DNA of 64,000 nucleotides from Hormiphora californensis (GCA_020137815.1 CM035355.1:5111003-5175002), one strand, 5' to 3'; numbered from the stretch's first letter, positions 33,310 to 47,000 are shown. Program-made: numbers and translations. Notes: generated by a model from the sequence alone, not told the origin.

Positions 33310-36300
33310 CTAACAGTTGACCCTATAACACCCAAGTACACCCCTAACACACTTACAATACCCACACTCGTATGGAACAGTAGCACCCTCCTGAATGACC
33401 ATCTTATCAGACAGGCATGTCTGCTGCACTGTCCACCCAGTCACACTATCACAAGACAGAGCCCCTGTCCCGCACTTGCACCCACCGATAGTCTGACCGG
33501 TAACCATGGAAACTCCATCAGAAAGATAACACGTGTACCCGCTCCTGCAGCTTAGTTTCCGATCAATGCACGTGCAGATTTTACCCCTCGTCTCCATCTC
33601 TTCTCCCTCCTCCAGCTCTACTTCTCCGACATAGCAGCCCGGGGAACATACTGGACCTGTCTCACTGTTGCACGTGCAGCGTCCTAGTCCAGGGATGACA
33701 CGTGACCCGCCTTGAGAGATAGCCACACTACCACCCTCTGGGGTTGTGAATTTACATGTGGTAGTAGTGGACTGTTCACACCTTAACCCACCCTCCAGAC
33801 ACGTACAAAGGGAGGAACCTATGTAGGTGGACTGCCCGAGGGGGACTATCGTCCCTGAGGTAGTCCGACAAGTTACCTCTGTGTTACCACACACAAGTCC
33901 ACCTGCCACACACTGACAATACTGTCCACTGTTGCTGACCTGTGATTGGCCCTCTGCCAGCACAGTTCCACCTACAAAACAGCTTCCTACTGGGTAGCAC
34001 AGCATGTTCCCAGAGTCCTGGCACTGACACCTCTGGTTGCCATCCACCAGCACCTGACCAACTGGAACATTATTACCACGGTAACTGCACGTGCGGGTAA
34101 AGGAGCAGATCAGTTGGGATCCCTTGCTACAGATACACGTGTAGAAGGATATAGTAGTTGTTTCTCCTTGGGCCAGTTGTGTTCCATCCTTCAAATCACA
34201 GTAGTTGGTTGCCTGCTCCTGGCATGTTACAGCTCCGTCAGAAGAACAGAGACACTGTCTCCCTCTCTCATCAACACCCACACTGTCACCCACACCGTAC
34301 ACAATGTCACCCACGGAGCATGTCACCATGGTGACTGCAGCGCAGATGAGTCTTCCACCAGCCTCACAGACACAGTCCCCAAACGGCTGGCCGACTGCCA
34401 AAACTCTATCATCAACACGACACCCCTGGGCAGTCACATCAGGATCTGGGCAGGATAGAGAACCAGATCTGCAGACGCAATCCCCATACTCCTGACCTTC
34501 TATCAACATCATATCTCCCCCAACTAGACATCCTTCAGTTCTTGGGCACGTGATAGCGCCATTCCTGCACGTGCAACCCTCGCTATCCATAGACCCCTCT
34601 GCCAAGATGACAGACCCCTGAAGACACCCTGTTTGTCTACAGACCATCTGACCTCCCCGCTCACAAACACAATCCCCAACCGTCTCTCCAGTTCTCCATT
34701 GTCGTCCCTGGTAAAAACAAACCGTTACCTCACATGACATGTAAATGAGCTCACCCTCGACCACACAACTACATTTGGCACCAGTGTTAGCATCTGTCAG
34801 GGTGTCACCTTGGTACACCTGTCTACCTGAACCATCTCGCATAGACCCACAGGTCTCCCCTGTTACTCCTCCAATCAAACTTCCTTCTGCTCCTTCATAA
34901 ACACTTCCATCTGCTCCTTCATAATCTACTTCCCAAGATTCATTATAATCGTACACTCCAGCACAGAACACCGAACCCACATAGTTACAAGAGCATCTAT
35001 CGTTTATAGGTCCCTCGGGGTACATCCTACCCTCCCACTCACATTGAACCGTCTCTGAAGTACAGGTGAAATAACTACCTGTACTACCACACTTACACCT
35101 CTTTCCATCTTGGGTCATGATCTCTTGGCCCATAATCACTTTCCTACCATCTTCCAACTCTCCACATGACGTCACTTCCTCTTTAGAGACACACTTGACC
35201 TGCCCGCTCGCCAAACACTCACACTCATCACTGATCCTACCTTCCCCTACTAACCCTCCCCTCCACATACACCCCGCAGTGGTACTACAGGCCATTCTGG
35301 TACACACTAACCTCCCATTGTAGCATCTACACGTGTTACAATCCTCCATCCCTGTAGTGTCATGTGCTATAACATTACCATCTGAGAGGGTACAGGACTG
35401 TAGCTCCTCGCAGACAACCCCACCCTGATCACGGCTGCACTGACATGATCTACCATCTGGCAATATTAGAGGTCCCTCTCCTTCAAATACTGACCTACCG
35501 TCCTCTATTGTCCCACAGGAGAGCCTCCTCCTTGTCTCTCTACAGACCACCACACCATCCCTCCCACACTCACATACCCCATCTATCCGACCAACTGGAA
35601 CTCTTCTACCCTGGTAGTTGCAGGACCCTTCACATGCCATCTTAGTACACAGGAGAGCCCCATTGAGGCACCTGCAGGTATTACAGTCATCCCTGGCTGT
35701 CATGCCGTTAGGAAGGGTAGTTCCATCTGACATGGTACATGAGGAGGAAATGGAAGAGGAGGAGGAGGAGGAGGATGAGGAGGAGGAACTGATAGAGGAA
35801 CCACTACTACTACTCTTAGAGGAGCTAGAGCTACCACCAGAGTTGCTGGATGATATTTTGATGGTGGTTGTTTTACTTATGTCACTTTCCCCATCTCCTC
35901 CAAAAACCCTGCTTTGTGGGTTGCTTCCACCACCACCACTGCTGCTGCTCCATGACTGGGTCCATGTTGTTTTCCCATCTACGTTCTCCACAACTTTGGT
36001 ATTACTGGCTCCCCAAGTAGATTTATCCCCTCCGTACATCCGACCTGATCCTTGGGAGTTTCCACTTTGGGAACTACTAGATTTAACCCATGTAGACTGA
36101 ACTCCCTGAGTACTACCACTGTTACCATAGTTACCATAGTTACCACTGTTACCCCCACTACTACTGATTTTGTAACTCCAACTACCACCACTACTACCCG
36201 CCTTGCTACAGTCCACATCAGTACATTTAATCTGACCATTCAGACAGACACATACATTACACTCCTGTTTGTATTGCTCCCCACTCTGGATCACATTCCC

Positions 36301-37538
36301 AGAATCCGTGGTGCAGGTTCTCAGGTTCCTAGCCCGGGTCACATCACCACAGGTCTGCTGGCTGCAGATCAGGTTGCCTTGGTAACATGTACAGCTGTTA
36401 CAGTCAACTTTGTATGTCTGTCCGTGGGTCATGGTCGATCCAGTTCTCCCGTCCACACAGGCACCAGTATTGGTGGAACTGTAATCGACAACCTGGAATT
36501 TAATAGTTGTAGTGCGGGTATGTAGAGATCTGTAACCATGGTAACTAGAATTGTAACCATGGTACTAGATCTGTAACCATGGTAACTATAGTTGTAACCA
36601 TGGTACTAGATCTGTAACCATGGTAACTATAGTTGTAACCATGGTACTAGATCTGTAACCATGGTAACTATAGTTGTAACCATGGTACTAGATCTGTAAC
36701 CATGGTAACTATAGTTGTAACCATGGTACTAGATCTGTAACCATGGTAACTAAATAATGGCTTCTAAAAGAACTCACCTCATATCCATATGATGTATCAG
36801 AAAATTCCGAAGACTCTGCAGCACCAGTCTCCTCTACCTCCGATGTACTATCATACTCCATCCCCTGATTGGAACTATCATCTGAACTCTGACCTGTGTC
36901 TGACACAGCTGTACATGTTATCTCCCCACTGCTACACGTACACTGCTCCCCATTCGTCTGTGAAAAGGATCCCGATGGAATTCTAACTAGCCCAGCGTAT
37001 CTGTAGGTGGAAGCTTGTGTTGTTTATACTGGACTTAGACAGAACGAGCTTGAGATAAAGAAAGGCCAAGGGCGAGTTAATTGAGATTGGAACAAGTTAA
37101 AGTGAAATTGACTTCGTTACCTGCAAGTATCATCACTACTGACTCCCTCGCAGCTCCGTTCAGTACAGACTCCCTCTCCATCTACACATTTACAGGCATT
37201 ACAATCGTCTACCAGCAGCCCGCCTCCCTCTTGGATCGAATAGTCCCCATAGGAACAGTAACTAAACGTCGTATCTGTAACAGAGAGGTTGCAAAAACAT
37301 CGTATCTTCAGAAAGGAGCTCTTCAGAGTGATACACCGTGATTGTCACGTCATGTAATCCACGAATAAGGGCATGAGAAGCTCTTTCAACCTTGTCAAAA
37401 CACCGATTTTGTCAATAAATGGAGTAACTGTACCCCAAATCTCGAGTTCATACCTTCTCCTAATCCTCCTAATCCCTGGCTGCTACATTGTCCCAACAAC
37501 AGGGACACCCATAACACAACGCTAACAAGACGAGACAT
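33310..37538 (-). CDS. Secreted cysteine-rich multidomain protein (VWC/pacifastin-like repeats), 1214 aa (4 exons)
   Basis: Minus-strand exons 37538-37454, 37274-37121, 37000-36778 and 36492-33310 join in phase. Exon 1 encodes a signal peptide (MSRLVSVVLWVSLLLGQC). The body is a long series of small disulfide modules. Four or five are VWC or pacifastin-like with the pattern DCN(T/A/S)CxCxxGxxxC and a closing Cys (for example DDCNTCRCLNGALLCTKMAC). A Gly/Ser-rich linker with a run of Ser follows at about residues 245-385. Then come about 20 shorter CxC...GxxxC half-modules to the C-terminus CGYCKCVRGVLGCYRVNC. There is no membrane span, so it is expected outside the cell, in matrix or as a growth-factor or protease binder. 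VWC proteins of chordin type bind BMPs and pacifastins inhibit serine proteases; which applies here is unknown. The 3183-bp last exon holds most modules without introns. It may itself lie in an intron of the PDZ gene. Confidence 0.88.
36530..36756. repeat. 41-bp tandem repeat in the intron of the cysteine-rich gene
   Basis: The unit runs GATCTGTAACCATGGTAACT then ATAGTTGTAACCATGGTACTA and is repeated about five times. Each unit contains two GTAACCATGG near-palindromes. The array fills nearly all of the intron 36493-36777. Confidence 0.92.
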
Positions 37539-37599
37539 GCCGTGAAATGAGAGTTAATACACCTGGTCGAGAGAGTGTTGTGGGTAGTTTAGCTGTTAG

Positions 37600-38700
37600 A
37601 TAAACAATGGTAGTGACACTGTAACCGCACAGTAAAAACACCAACCATCAGCATGCCAAAATGTCAAGCTGTCAATGTCAAAGGGGGCAAAAATGCAATG
37701 CATGAATAGAGGGGAGGGTTTTTGACAAAGAAAAAACAAGAATCCCCCCAGAGTTTACCAAATACCCTTTTCCTCCTCCTTTCTTTACATAAACACAACA
37801 ACTCCAACACCGGAAGAAAAATGTTTTTTTTTTTATCGTCTATTTTTTATTTCGATATTTTCTCTTCCTCTTCGATTCTCATCACCTTTAATAATCCTTG
37901 CTATCATATCTCATTATGTTTTGTGTAGTAGCTTTAAAATTCCTACCCGTTTTTAATGTTGCAAAACGCTTTATACGACGGAACTAATTAGTTGAAATTT
38001 TAACCTTTATGGGATTTTTTTGTTATTTAATTCTGACTTGTGAATGTTCCTTATTTTTAGGACGGGAAAAGCTCACCCCTTTTTTTTTTTAACCCAACTT
38101 TTTCCCCCCTGCCTTCCCAAATTTCCCTTGGGCCCTTTTGAGCTGTCAACTGTACAAAGTGTGCAATACAGTGCACATTGCATAGAATGAGAGGTGCAGG
38201 TGTACCTTTGACAGAACAGAACAAGAGTAATCCCCAGAGTTATCCCCTACCCCAAGAGTTACCCCCTAGTTCCTGAGTCCATCCTCCCATTTCCTCTCTT
38301 ACATTACTACACGAACAACTACAACAGCCGGAAGAAAAGGGGGAGATGGGGAGGGGGGAAGGAGGTCGGAAAGGTTGATGGATGTCGAGCGAGGAGCTCT
38401 CGGCTTGCGTCGAGGGCGAGTAGCGTCGAGCAGGCCTTTTCAGCACTCCATCTCTATCCATCTCTCCAATTATGTATCCCGTGTAGACTACACATATCCA
38501 TTATTGGCTGTTTGTGTAGAAAAATGAGGAGTGTGCGGGGGAAAGGTTCGTCTATAAATAAACAATGACTGTTTAACTCAATACATAACCGTAGAAGCCA
38601 TTTATACAGCCATTTTATACAGACGGAGACCTGAATAGTTTAGTTGATAGTTATTGACTTGTCGAATGTTTGCGTTATGTGTTTATGGGGACGGGAAGGA
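37600..38700. repeat. Diverged, indel-rich tandem duplication upstream of the cysteine-rich gene
   Basis: Blocks such as CAGAGTTTACC ... CAACACCGGAAGAAAAA (37740-37822) and CAGAGTTATCC ... CAACAGCCGGAAGAAAA (38232-38338) align with many small gaps. Neighbouring blocks (GAGCTGTCAA ... CATTGCATAGAATGAGAGG) do the same. Homopolymer-length differences dominate. No coding exon is seen. Confidence 0.5.
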
Positions 38701-38962
38701 AGGGAAGGGGGTGAGAGAAAACGAAGAATAAAGGAGGGGGGAGATAAAGAGGTAGAAGGGAAAGACGGGAGAGAGACAGAGAAGAGGAGGAGGGAGTGAG
38801 AGAGCAGAGAGAGAGAGTGAGAGGAGAGAGAGGACAGAGAGAGAGGAGAGCTAGACGAGAGAGATTATAGAGCGTAGAGAGGGCGCATAGAGGTAGCAGT
38901 AAAGAGAAAGATTAGAACATTTCCTCCTATATGCTCGGCTAGTAACTCTCTTCATCCACGCT

Positions 38963-38976
38963 CTCTCTCTCTCTCT

Positions 38977-39042
<66 letters not shown>
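38963..39042. repeat. (CT)n microsatellite
   Basis: CT run with one TTTTT interruption between the cysteine-rich gene and the segmental duplication. CT-rich tracts also occur near 40630-40740 in copy A and 51530-51640 in copy B. Confidence 0.95.
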
Positions 39043-39043
<1 letters not shown>

Positions 39044-40697
39044 GTTTGATCCATCTCTCTCATTGCTTTGTCTAATTATGTGTAGACACAAAGGAAGTGT
39101 GGGACAATGTGCTCACTGCTCCCTCAGTAGCGTGTATTATAACTCTCAAAAGCGTCATTACAAGCTGTTTAGTCTGAACTGCACCGGAACTGTTCCTGGA
39201 AATTGAACACCCTCTTGAGCTTGTTCCACCCTTTTCAACCTGTTCCAGTGCCCCGGAATTGTTCCCTATCCCTCTCTCTGATACTTCACATAAACAGTTG
39301 CTCCCACGGATCGCTGCAGAGGACTTCTATTTTAGATTTTGGTAAGTTTCGGCTGTTGTTGAAAGCGCTAAGCGTGAAGAAATAGGGTGGCAGTTAACAA
39401 GCAGTCGTCAAGCACTTTTCGCTTTCTCTCTCCCTCAGTCCATCTCTATCTCTCTCTCCCCTCTCTCTCTCCCTACATCGAGTTCACCCTAACATCCGGC
39501 GTTTTTATTTTGCTTGACAAAAACTCTCTCCTTATTCGGTCAAGATCTGTCAGTTACGAGAATTGACAGCTTTATAATACTCGAGTTAAAATGTTTCGCT
39601 TCATTGGGGTCCCTTCATTGATGAAGCGTGTTGTCTGAGAGAAGCATTTTATTAATCTGTAGAACTGATAGCTTCTTCCGGAAGCAGCTATATCATTTCT
39701 ACAGATTATTATCATGCGGCTCTGAATAAACAATTATCCGATACTTATCCTGTCGAATATTAATATTATTTGTATGTTTTATTTCTCTAGCAGTACCAAA
39801 ACGATTATATTAACATGTAACCCAAAGTTTACTCGTGAACATGGGAATTTTGTCACCCCAAGCGAGGGGAAAGAGAGCAAAGAATAAGGACTCCGATGCA
39901 GAATCAACAGAGAGTACCCTTCGAGTCGGGGCAACGCCCCGAGTTCCAAGTAGTGATCGCGAGGAGAAGACAACTTACAGAATCACATAAAAAGGTGTCC
40001 CCAACCCAGCCGGCTAGAAGCGTCGAAGGCGGCGCAGCCATACCCCCCGTCGCTAGGATCCATCGTGACGTAGCGACGTACGGGGAGGGACTCTCTGCTT
40101 TGCGTCCTAGCCCCCAGGTTTATCCTGGCCTGGTTCCGGCACTTGCGTCTCTTCCCCCGCCCCCAATCTATCGCGGGAGTACATCCCTCGGGCCTTCACT
40201 CTTATCTCTTCGTTGGTCGGTCCCTCTTCCCTAACGCCGCTGTGTGGGGATAAAGCCCTCCTCCCATTGTCCGGATAACACCGTGAAGGTCTAATCCCAT
40301 TAGCACCGAATGCCAAAGGCCTTGAAACCGTATATAGAGCAGCACGAGAACCGTACCTGCCCAGATGTTCGCAAGATCTTACCCTACTTCTAGACCAACA
40401 AACACATGGAGTAGGGAAAAGGACAGGGAAACAGAAAGGAACGGAGAGAGAGATGGACGCGACCCAGGTGATGGGATAAAGCTCGAGTAGCGAGAGGAGA
40501 GAGAGAGAGAGAGAGAGAGAAGAGAGACTAGAGAGATAATCCGCGCGAGAGACTAGGAGCGAGCGCTGAGCGCATCTAGCGCTAGAGATATCTCGATTCG
40601 ATCCTCTCCGCTATATCTCTCCTAGACGATCGATAGTCTCTCTCTATCTCCCTCTATCTCTCTCTCTCTTCTCTCTCTAGCTCTCTCTATCCCTCTA

Positions 40698-40743
<46 letters not shown>

Positions 40744-41130
40744 CGCTCTCTTCATCTCCACTCTACCTCTGATCTCTCTATCTCTCTACATTATTGTTTC
40801 TCACCCCGACTCTCTCTCCGCAACTATTCAATGTACTTGCTAGATACCTTTCTTTCTCGATTCTATCCAAATACAGTATTCCCAAACAATCTGTCTTCTT
40901 CCTTCACCCACTGCTCTCCCTCCTGTCTACCTCCTATCTTGAACTCTGTTTGTCAGTTTGTTTCAGTGTACAATCTTTCTTTTTCCTTGTAGCTTTTCAA
41001 CCTCTTATTTTGTTTTAGCTTAAATCTTGGATATCATTTGCTTCCTTTCCTTGTCAAGTTCTCTGACACCAGCCCGGCCCATAGCAACTGGACTCCATAG
41101 CAACTGACTCCAGCCCTGGTTACAGCCCAG

Positions 41131-43916
41131 TTTCAAAGGTCCGTTAAATCGTGGACATGGTTTGACAGGGAGTGGAGCGTGTCAGACATGGCACCGTCAA
41201 AAGTCCCTGGCATTCCAGCACTCTCCTACATCGCTTCGGTCACTCACCACCTACCTGGGAAAAAAACGACTATCTATACATGTGATGGATTCAGTTGTCG
41301 ATTGTACCCCCTCCCTCCACTAAGGATCAACCAATTCAACCGGACCTTGTTCCTGAAGCAATACATGGACCCTCAGAAAATTGCTGGTTCGCTCCAGACC
41401 ATATCGAGGAACCACAAACCGATGGGTTCCCAGGGCCATGATAAGCGCAACATACCAAGCTCAATGATGATGGACCAATTCTCCCCCATCAAAACACCAT
41501 GGACCAATAATAGGCCGGAGAAGCGAGTGCTCCAGAATCATCCTCCTGAGGATGCCGTTACCATAGCTACGAGGACCTGGTTACGTTCGCAGCAAGCCAG
41601 AATCTGGGTTACCAGAGTCACCCGAGTCTCAAATCAGAGACAGATCTAACATTCACCTCTGGGTTAGTGTCTTAGATTTGATTTGCTGCAAGCGTAAGGA
41701 TCTAGCGACCGTGTCAGCTATATCCCAGCCAAAAGTCAGTACTTCGTAAACCCAGTCTACCTAGCCCCCATCCTCCCAGAACTCATTCTCCGAGGGACAA
41801 TGGGGGTCCCTCTCTTCAAGAATCTTGGCCACGGATCACCGGAGCTGTATGCGGAAGATTTGTTTGCGTAGTTTTGCCGAGGATTTGTCTCAGGGAGAGA
41901 TTTTGGGATAGCGTTCTCAAGCGTTGATCAGCAGTTAACTGAAGTTCTGAATTAGGTCCGGTGTTTGTTTTTGGTTGTCAGTGTGTTTGTCAACCAGCGA
42001 TTCTGGGACCCATAAACTAAATATGAACAAGACCGTTAATTAGCTTTAAGGACCGACCCCCTTCTTTTGATTTTCTAATTTACCAAAATAGGGGTAAGGA
42101 CAAAACACGAACAGCCTGATCTTCAACGTAGTGTAGAGGACACCAGTATGACACAACAACTAACCCCCTTCCCTCCCCTCGAGGTAACCCAAGGTAAACT
42201 CTAACCGGAACACCCGTCGGTTGCTAGACCTGGGCGAGGATGGTGGCCCCGGTTTACCGTTCACGAGAACCCCTCGCCACCCCCGCTACTGGCTGCTACT
42301 CCCCCTCAATTTGCAACACCTCCTGCTTCTTCAACACCCACCAACAACACATCAGGTGTGTGGAGAGGGAGAATTCATGATTTTTCCTTGGCTGATTAGA
42401 TCCCTTGAACACCAGAATTAGTTTAAGAATAGATGGAGGGATTGGAACTAGAGAAGTTACTCAGTGGTTTCGATGTAGTAGTACCTCACATCCCATAAAA
42501 TCCCCCCTCCACCAGGTTCCATGGACGCCCCCAGTAGCCCAGAATTACTCACAGTAGTCGTTAAGAAGGTGGATTAACTCCCTCGGTATAAATGTCATCA
42601 GAAGGGAGCGGGAGAATCTTGATCAAGAACGGGTCCCTGATGGGCCTGCCAGTAAGAGCCCCAGGATAAGGCTGGGGAATCAGATTCTGGCGGTAAATGA
42701 GCACCCTCTCTCGGGGTTGTTAGGATGAAGACGCTATAACGGTGCTAAGAGAGCAGCGGGAGAGGTGACACTGCTACTTACCGATTCAAGTGTAACTGTG
42801 CCAATATTACGCAAAGGTGAGTTTCAAAATTAGCTGCTATCTTAACCAATCAGAGGCCATAGTATTTTCAAAACTCTGACCAATCAGGGCCGGTATATCA
42901 ACTAATGGCAGCTGTGGGTGACCAGTGTGCTCTACACTAAACCCCGAAACTCGTATTGTTCAGCCTGAGGATATTTCTTTGGGGGGAGTCGAAAAAGAAC
43001 AATGAGGGATTAAACCGTTATCTGATAAAGGTAACAGGTTACTAGTGAGCGTAGTCGGCAGGTCTTTCAAAAGTTGTTCTCCAACCACCGATACTTTCGA
43101 TTCTACGAGTGGCTCTCCACATGACCACATGACTCATTAATCATGGACCTCCCCTCGATTTAGATTCCCCGTTCTCTCTCCCCACCACTCGCGGTGAGAT
43201 CTAACTCCTAACTTTGTTTTCACTCTGGCCTGTTGAGAATGCAACAAACTCTGACCGTTACTGAACTGTTCATTTCAGCTACCACTCCCTAAACTCCCTG
43301 ACATCACTTCTCTTTTCAGCTCCACTCCCTCAACTCACTGGGTCTGATGGGACCGGAGATTATGTGGAGAAAGCGTAAGGAAGATATCAGTGTTTTCTGC
43401 CAGACCAAGCACCCCCTCCAGAATCCCAGTCGGGCATTTCGAGGAATAGTGAAAGCTTCGGTCAAAATCAAGACCACATTGAGTACGCCCTCGGTCCAGC
43501 AAAGCACAGCGCGACGCCTATGTCAGTCAATGGCACAGCGAGGACGCCCTCTGTCAAGTCAAGGCACAGCGAGACACCTTCAAGACACAGTGAGGCACAC
43601 TCAATGCATCATCCAGGCGTCTCCCAAGGCCCTCTTCGGTTGCTAGCTCGAGCACAGCTCAACAACGTGATGTCCAACTCACAGCCACAGTATTCAGACA
43701 ACAATACATATGCTCGGACGCCCCTGGGTGTCATGGTTACCGCATCTTCGGACGCCTTAGCAACCAACTATCAAGGTGTAGACCCCGATCTACACAACTG
43801 TAGGGGCAAAGGAGAGAACAGAGGAGGAGGAGGAGGTGATTCCAAGACAGTCTAGTGTGGTTTTGAGACCTGATACTGGAAATAGGAGGATATCGTGGAA
43901 TGACAATCCCATTGAG
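41131..43916 (+). pseudogene. Indel-ridden 5' part of multi-PDZ copy A
   Basis: The segment aligns along its length with copy B exons at 51979-52804, 53037-53187, 53348-53649, 53801-53868 and 54163-54757. Frequent single-base insertions and deletions destroy the frames, for example in the PDZ exon at about 42518-42815 and the His/Ser-rich exon at 43320-43916. Splice sites are mostly still visible. Either this is a decaying duplicate or the consensus is unpolished. In at least one place (the TACGAGGACC motif near 41568) copy A has the frame-keeping form and copy B carries the extra base. Confidence 0.7.
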
Positions 43917-44060
43917 GTACAATTTTAATTAGCTAATATTACGTGTGTTATACTCCCCTATTTTTGTCTCCATAACAACTAGCCCTAGCAACTGAAGCAC
44001 TCCTTTTGACTCATATAATGTAGCACCAAATTTACTGACCCATTTCTCTCTCTTGATTAG

Positions 44061-47000
44061 CCGGAGAGAGATGTAGTGACGGTGGATATCAAAACTGAGG
44101 GGATGGGAACTGGGATTATTCTGAGCCCTCAGATCTACCCTGATGGGATATTGGTGAAGGGCCTGGGTCCCACTGCAGCTGCACAACAGTATATCTGGCC
44201 ACAGGATCTTATTATCAGTATTGATGGAAATGTAAGTACATATTCTGGTGTGTGGGAAGTGCACTTCCAGGGTATAATAACATCTAATTCATTCATTTCG
44301 GCATCAAATCTATCAAACAGTGCATGTTTACATGCCTCCTTCTTTCAGACAACTGATGGGTTGGCCATGTCCGATGCTGCAGAGTTACTATCCACGACCA
44401 ACACTACAATTCGGTTGGTGGTAAAGAGGGACTGCCCTAACTACAACGTGGTAACGGTCATCGTGGAGAAACCTAAATCAGGTAACATGATTACCATGGC
44501 AACTTTAAAATTCTCAGTTAACCCGAAAAAATAGTAACCTTTAATAATCCCTCTTCTACTTGCTTTGCTCGACCCTCTCTCACCGCGCCAAATATTGTAA
44601 AGAAGGCTTATAACATAACACGATCTCCCACCTCCAGGAAGTATTGGTTTGAGTATCACGGAGAGAAGATCCCTACCCGGTATCTACATCTCCCAAGTGA
44701 CGCCTGGAGGGGCTGCCCACATTGCTGGTGGAATAGAGAGGGGTCAGAGAATTCTAAAGATCGGTGATGCCAGTGTCAAATACATGAGACAACCAGAATT
44801 TGTTCGATTACTAAAGGTAACTCATCATTTTAGCAAAGTTGAACTAAATGCTAAATATTTTACAGAATTTAAGCATTAAGCAAGCTTAATCTCATGATAA
44901 CGAACCCCCCCTCTGGCCATTTCTAATTCTAACTACACCACCCTTTACTACATTATGAAACCCGATAGCTGATTTATCAGTCCTTTGAAGATTTTGCGCG
45001 CTCATGATAACTGCTAGCTGGGGGATTTAACACCCTGCTCGTGATTTATCAGGCCAGTGTCCTTTTTCACGCGTTTCTCTTCATTTGAATAACATGCGTG
45101 TAAAATTCTAAGTATTGAAAATGTGTGTAAACACACAGTTCTGTCAACAAAAGAAAGGGGAAACATGTCTGCAACACGTTTCAATGTAATGAGTAATCTC
45201 TCTCATAAGGAGTGAAAAGAATCACATTCCATTCATTTCTCTCTCTCATTGTCTCTTTTACTGTTCACTACCTCTGACAGTGTGTATTGCCCCTAATCTT
45301 TCTCTCTCTTTCTCAAACATGTTAGGAACAGTAGACAGGGGGGGTCGTCATGTTAATGTTAATGTTTCATGAAAATTTTTAAAATGTTAACATTAACATT
45401 ATTAACATTATTAACATTATTAACATTATTAACAAAAAAAAGAAGCTTTTTTAAGTCTTTTTGAAGCTTTTAATCCCGCTTTAATAGATCATTTGCGTTA
45501 TTTTTGACAATATCATACGTACTACCCATCCAATCAACACTGATATACAGTCGGACCCTGATTTAGTGGCACCCCGATTTAGTGGCAGGATTTTTTTCCC
45601 CAAAAATTTTTTTGAATTTTTTTGTGAAAATTGTCCGAATCGTGTTTCGAATCGGTGCATCTTATCGCATGTCCTGCTGCTAATTGGACAGTCCGGAACG
45701 AACCGATAAGTGATCCCCATGGGGCCATTGAATCACATGTTTACCAAGCGTCAAAATGGGGGGGGGGGGGGGTGCAACCCAAAAAAAACCAACCATACCC
45801 TGGATTTTCAAAATTGTTGATTTTTTTGGTCGTTTTTGATTTTTTTTGATCTTTTTTGATTTTTTTTAATCTTTTTTGATCTTTTTTTGTTTTATTTGAT
45901 CGTTTTTGATTTTTTTTGTTCAACATTAAACATTTAAAAAAAATCAAAAACGATAAAAAATTTCAAAAAAATTAAAAACGACCAAAAAAAAATCAAAGAA
46001 ATTTCAATCAAAAACGACCAAAAAAAACCAACCATACCCTGGGTTTCGGAAAAAGTTTGATTTTTTTGGGGTTGTACCCCCCCCCCCCAATTTCGATTCG
46101 ATGGCGATCACGTTTCAGTTCGTTCCGAACCGTCTAATTAGCAGCAGGACATGCGATAAGATGCACCGATTCGAAACACGATTCGGACGTGGCTGGTATT
46201 CCTTTAAAAAAATTTCAAGAAAATTTCACAAAAAAAATTCAAAAAAATTGTTGGGGGGAAATCCCTGCCACTAAATCGGGGTGCCACTAAATCAGGGTGA
46301 GCCATATTTGGCCCATAAAAACCAGTTTATACATTAAACTGGTGTTCTTTACTCGTATACCCGCCTTTGTTATAATGACTATTTTCTTACCTCAAAACCT
46401 TTGATAAAATCCAAACAACTATCCTAGCTATGAAATATCTGCCATGGGAGATAGTGAGTTTATGATAGAAACACCTAAACACACATAAAACAGCTATAAA
46501 CCGACTAAAAACATCTAAAACGCGATTTTTGTTAATTTTGTTAATTTTGTTAATTTTGTTAATGTTTCACCAAGGGTCGTTTGTTAATTAACAAAACATT
46601 AACAAAATTAACATGACGACCCCCCCAGTAGACACTAAGTCTACACACATTTTCAGGGTCTCTGTTGACTATTTGCCAGCAGTCCTAGTGTGTTTCACCT
46701 TGTGTTGTGTCTCTTATTTGTGTGTAATTACTATCGGGTTTCATAAAATATGAACGTTTGTTAGCCTATCGCGTTATAGGTTTAAATCACCTCCCCCTCA
46801 CCCTCGGCTGGCGCCTCGGGATCGGCGTCGGGATTTAAACCAGTTTAATCGCCCTGCCGGGCGATTAAACTCCAGTTGGCTGTTCCCAGCTCGCGCTGGG
46901 AACAGCCAACTTCATAACGCGCCAGTCTACAAACGTTCATACTTCATTTGTTAATTTAGTAACTATAGTAACCAACTATCACACACCAGGAAAGTGTGGC

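Larger units (their letters stand above)
44954..46940. mobile_element. Nested transposon insertion in a copy A intron
   Basis: An outer pair TATGAAACCCGATAG (44954-44968) and CTATCGGGTTTCATA (46731-46745) encloses an element at 45338-46626. That element has GGGGGGGTCGTCATGTTAAT ends and an AGTAGACA duplication on both sides, and it contains a third element (about 45548-46303). A further short unit at 46750-46940 with ATGAACGTTTGT / ACAAACGTTCAT ends and two internal hairpins lies at the right. Copy B has none of this: its intron reads straight through TTTACTACATCTTGTTAATTTAG. There is no transposase frame in any of them. Confidence 0.88.

Noticed and set aside
33946-36525. Several plus-strand open frames over the cysteine-rich gene
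   Set aside because: These are antisense shadows of the 3.2 kb minus-strand exon, whose Cys pattern and splice phases support it as coding.
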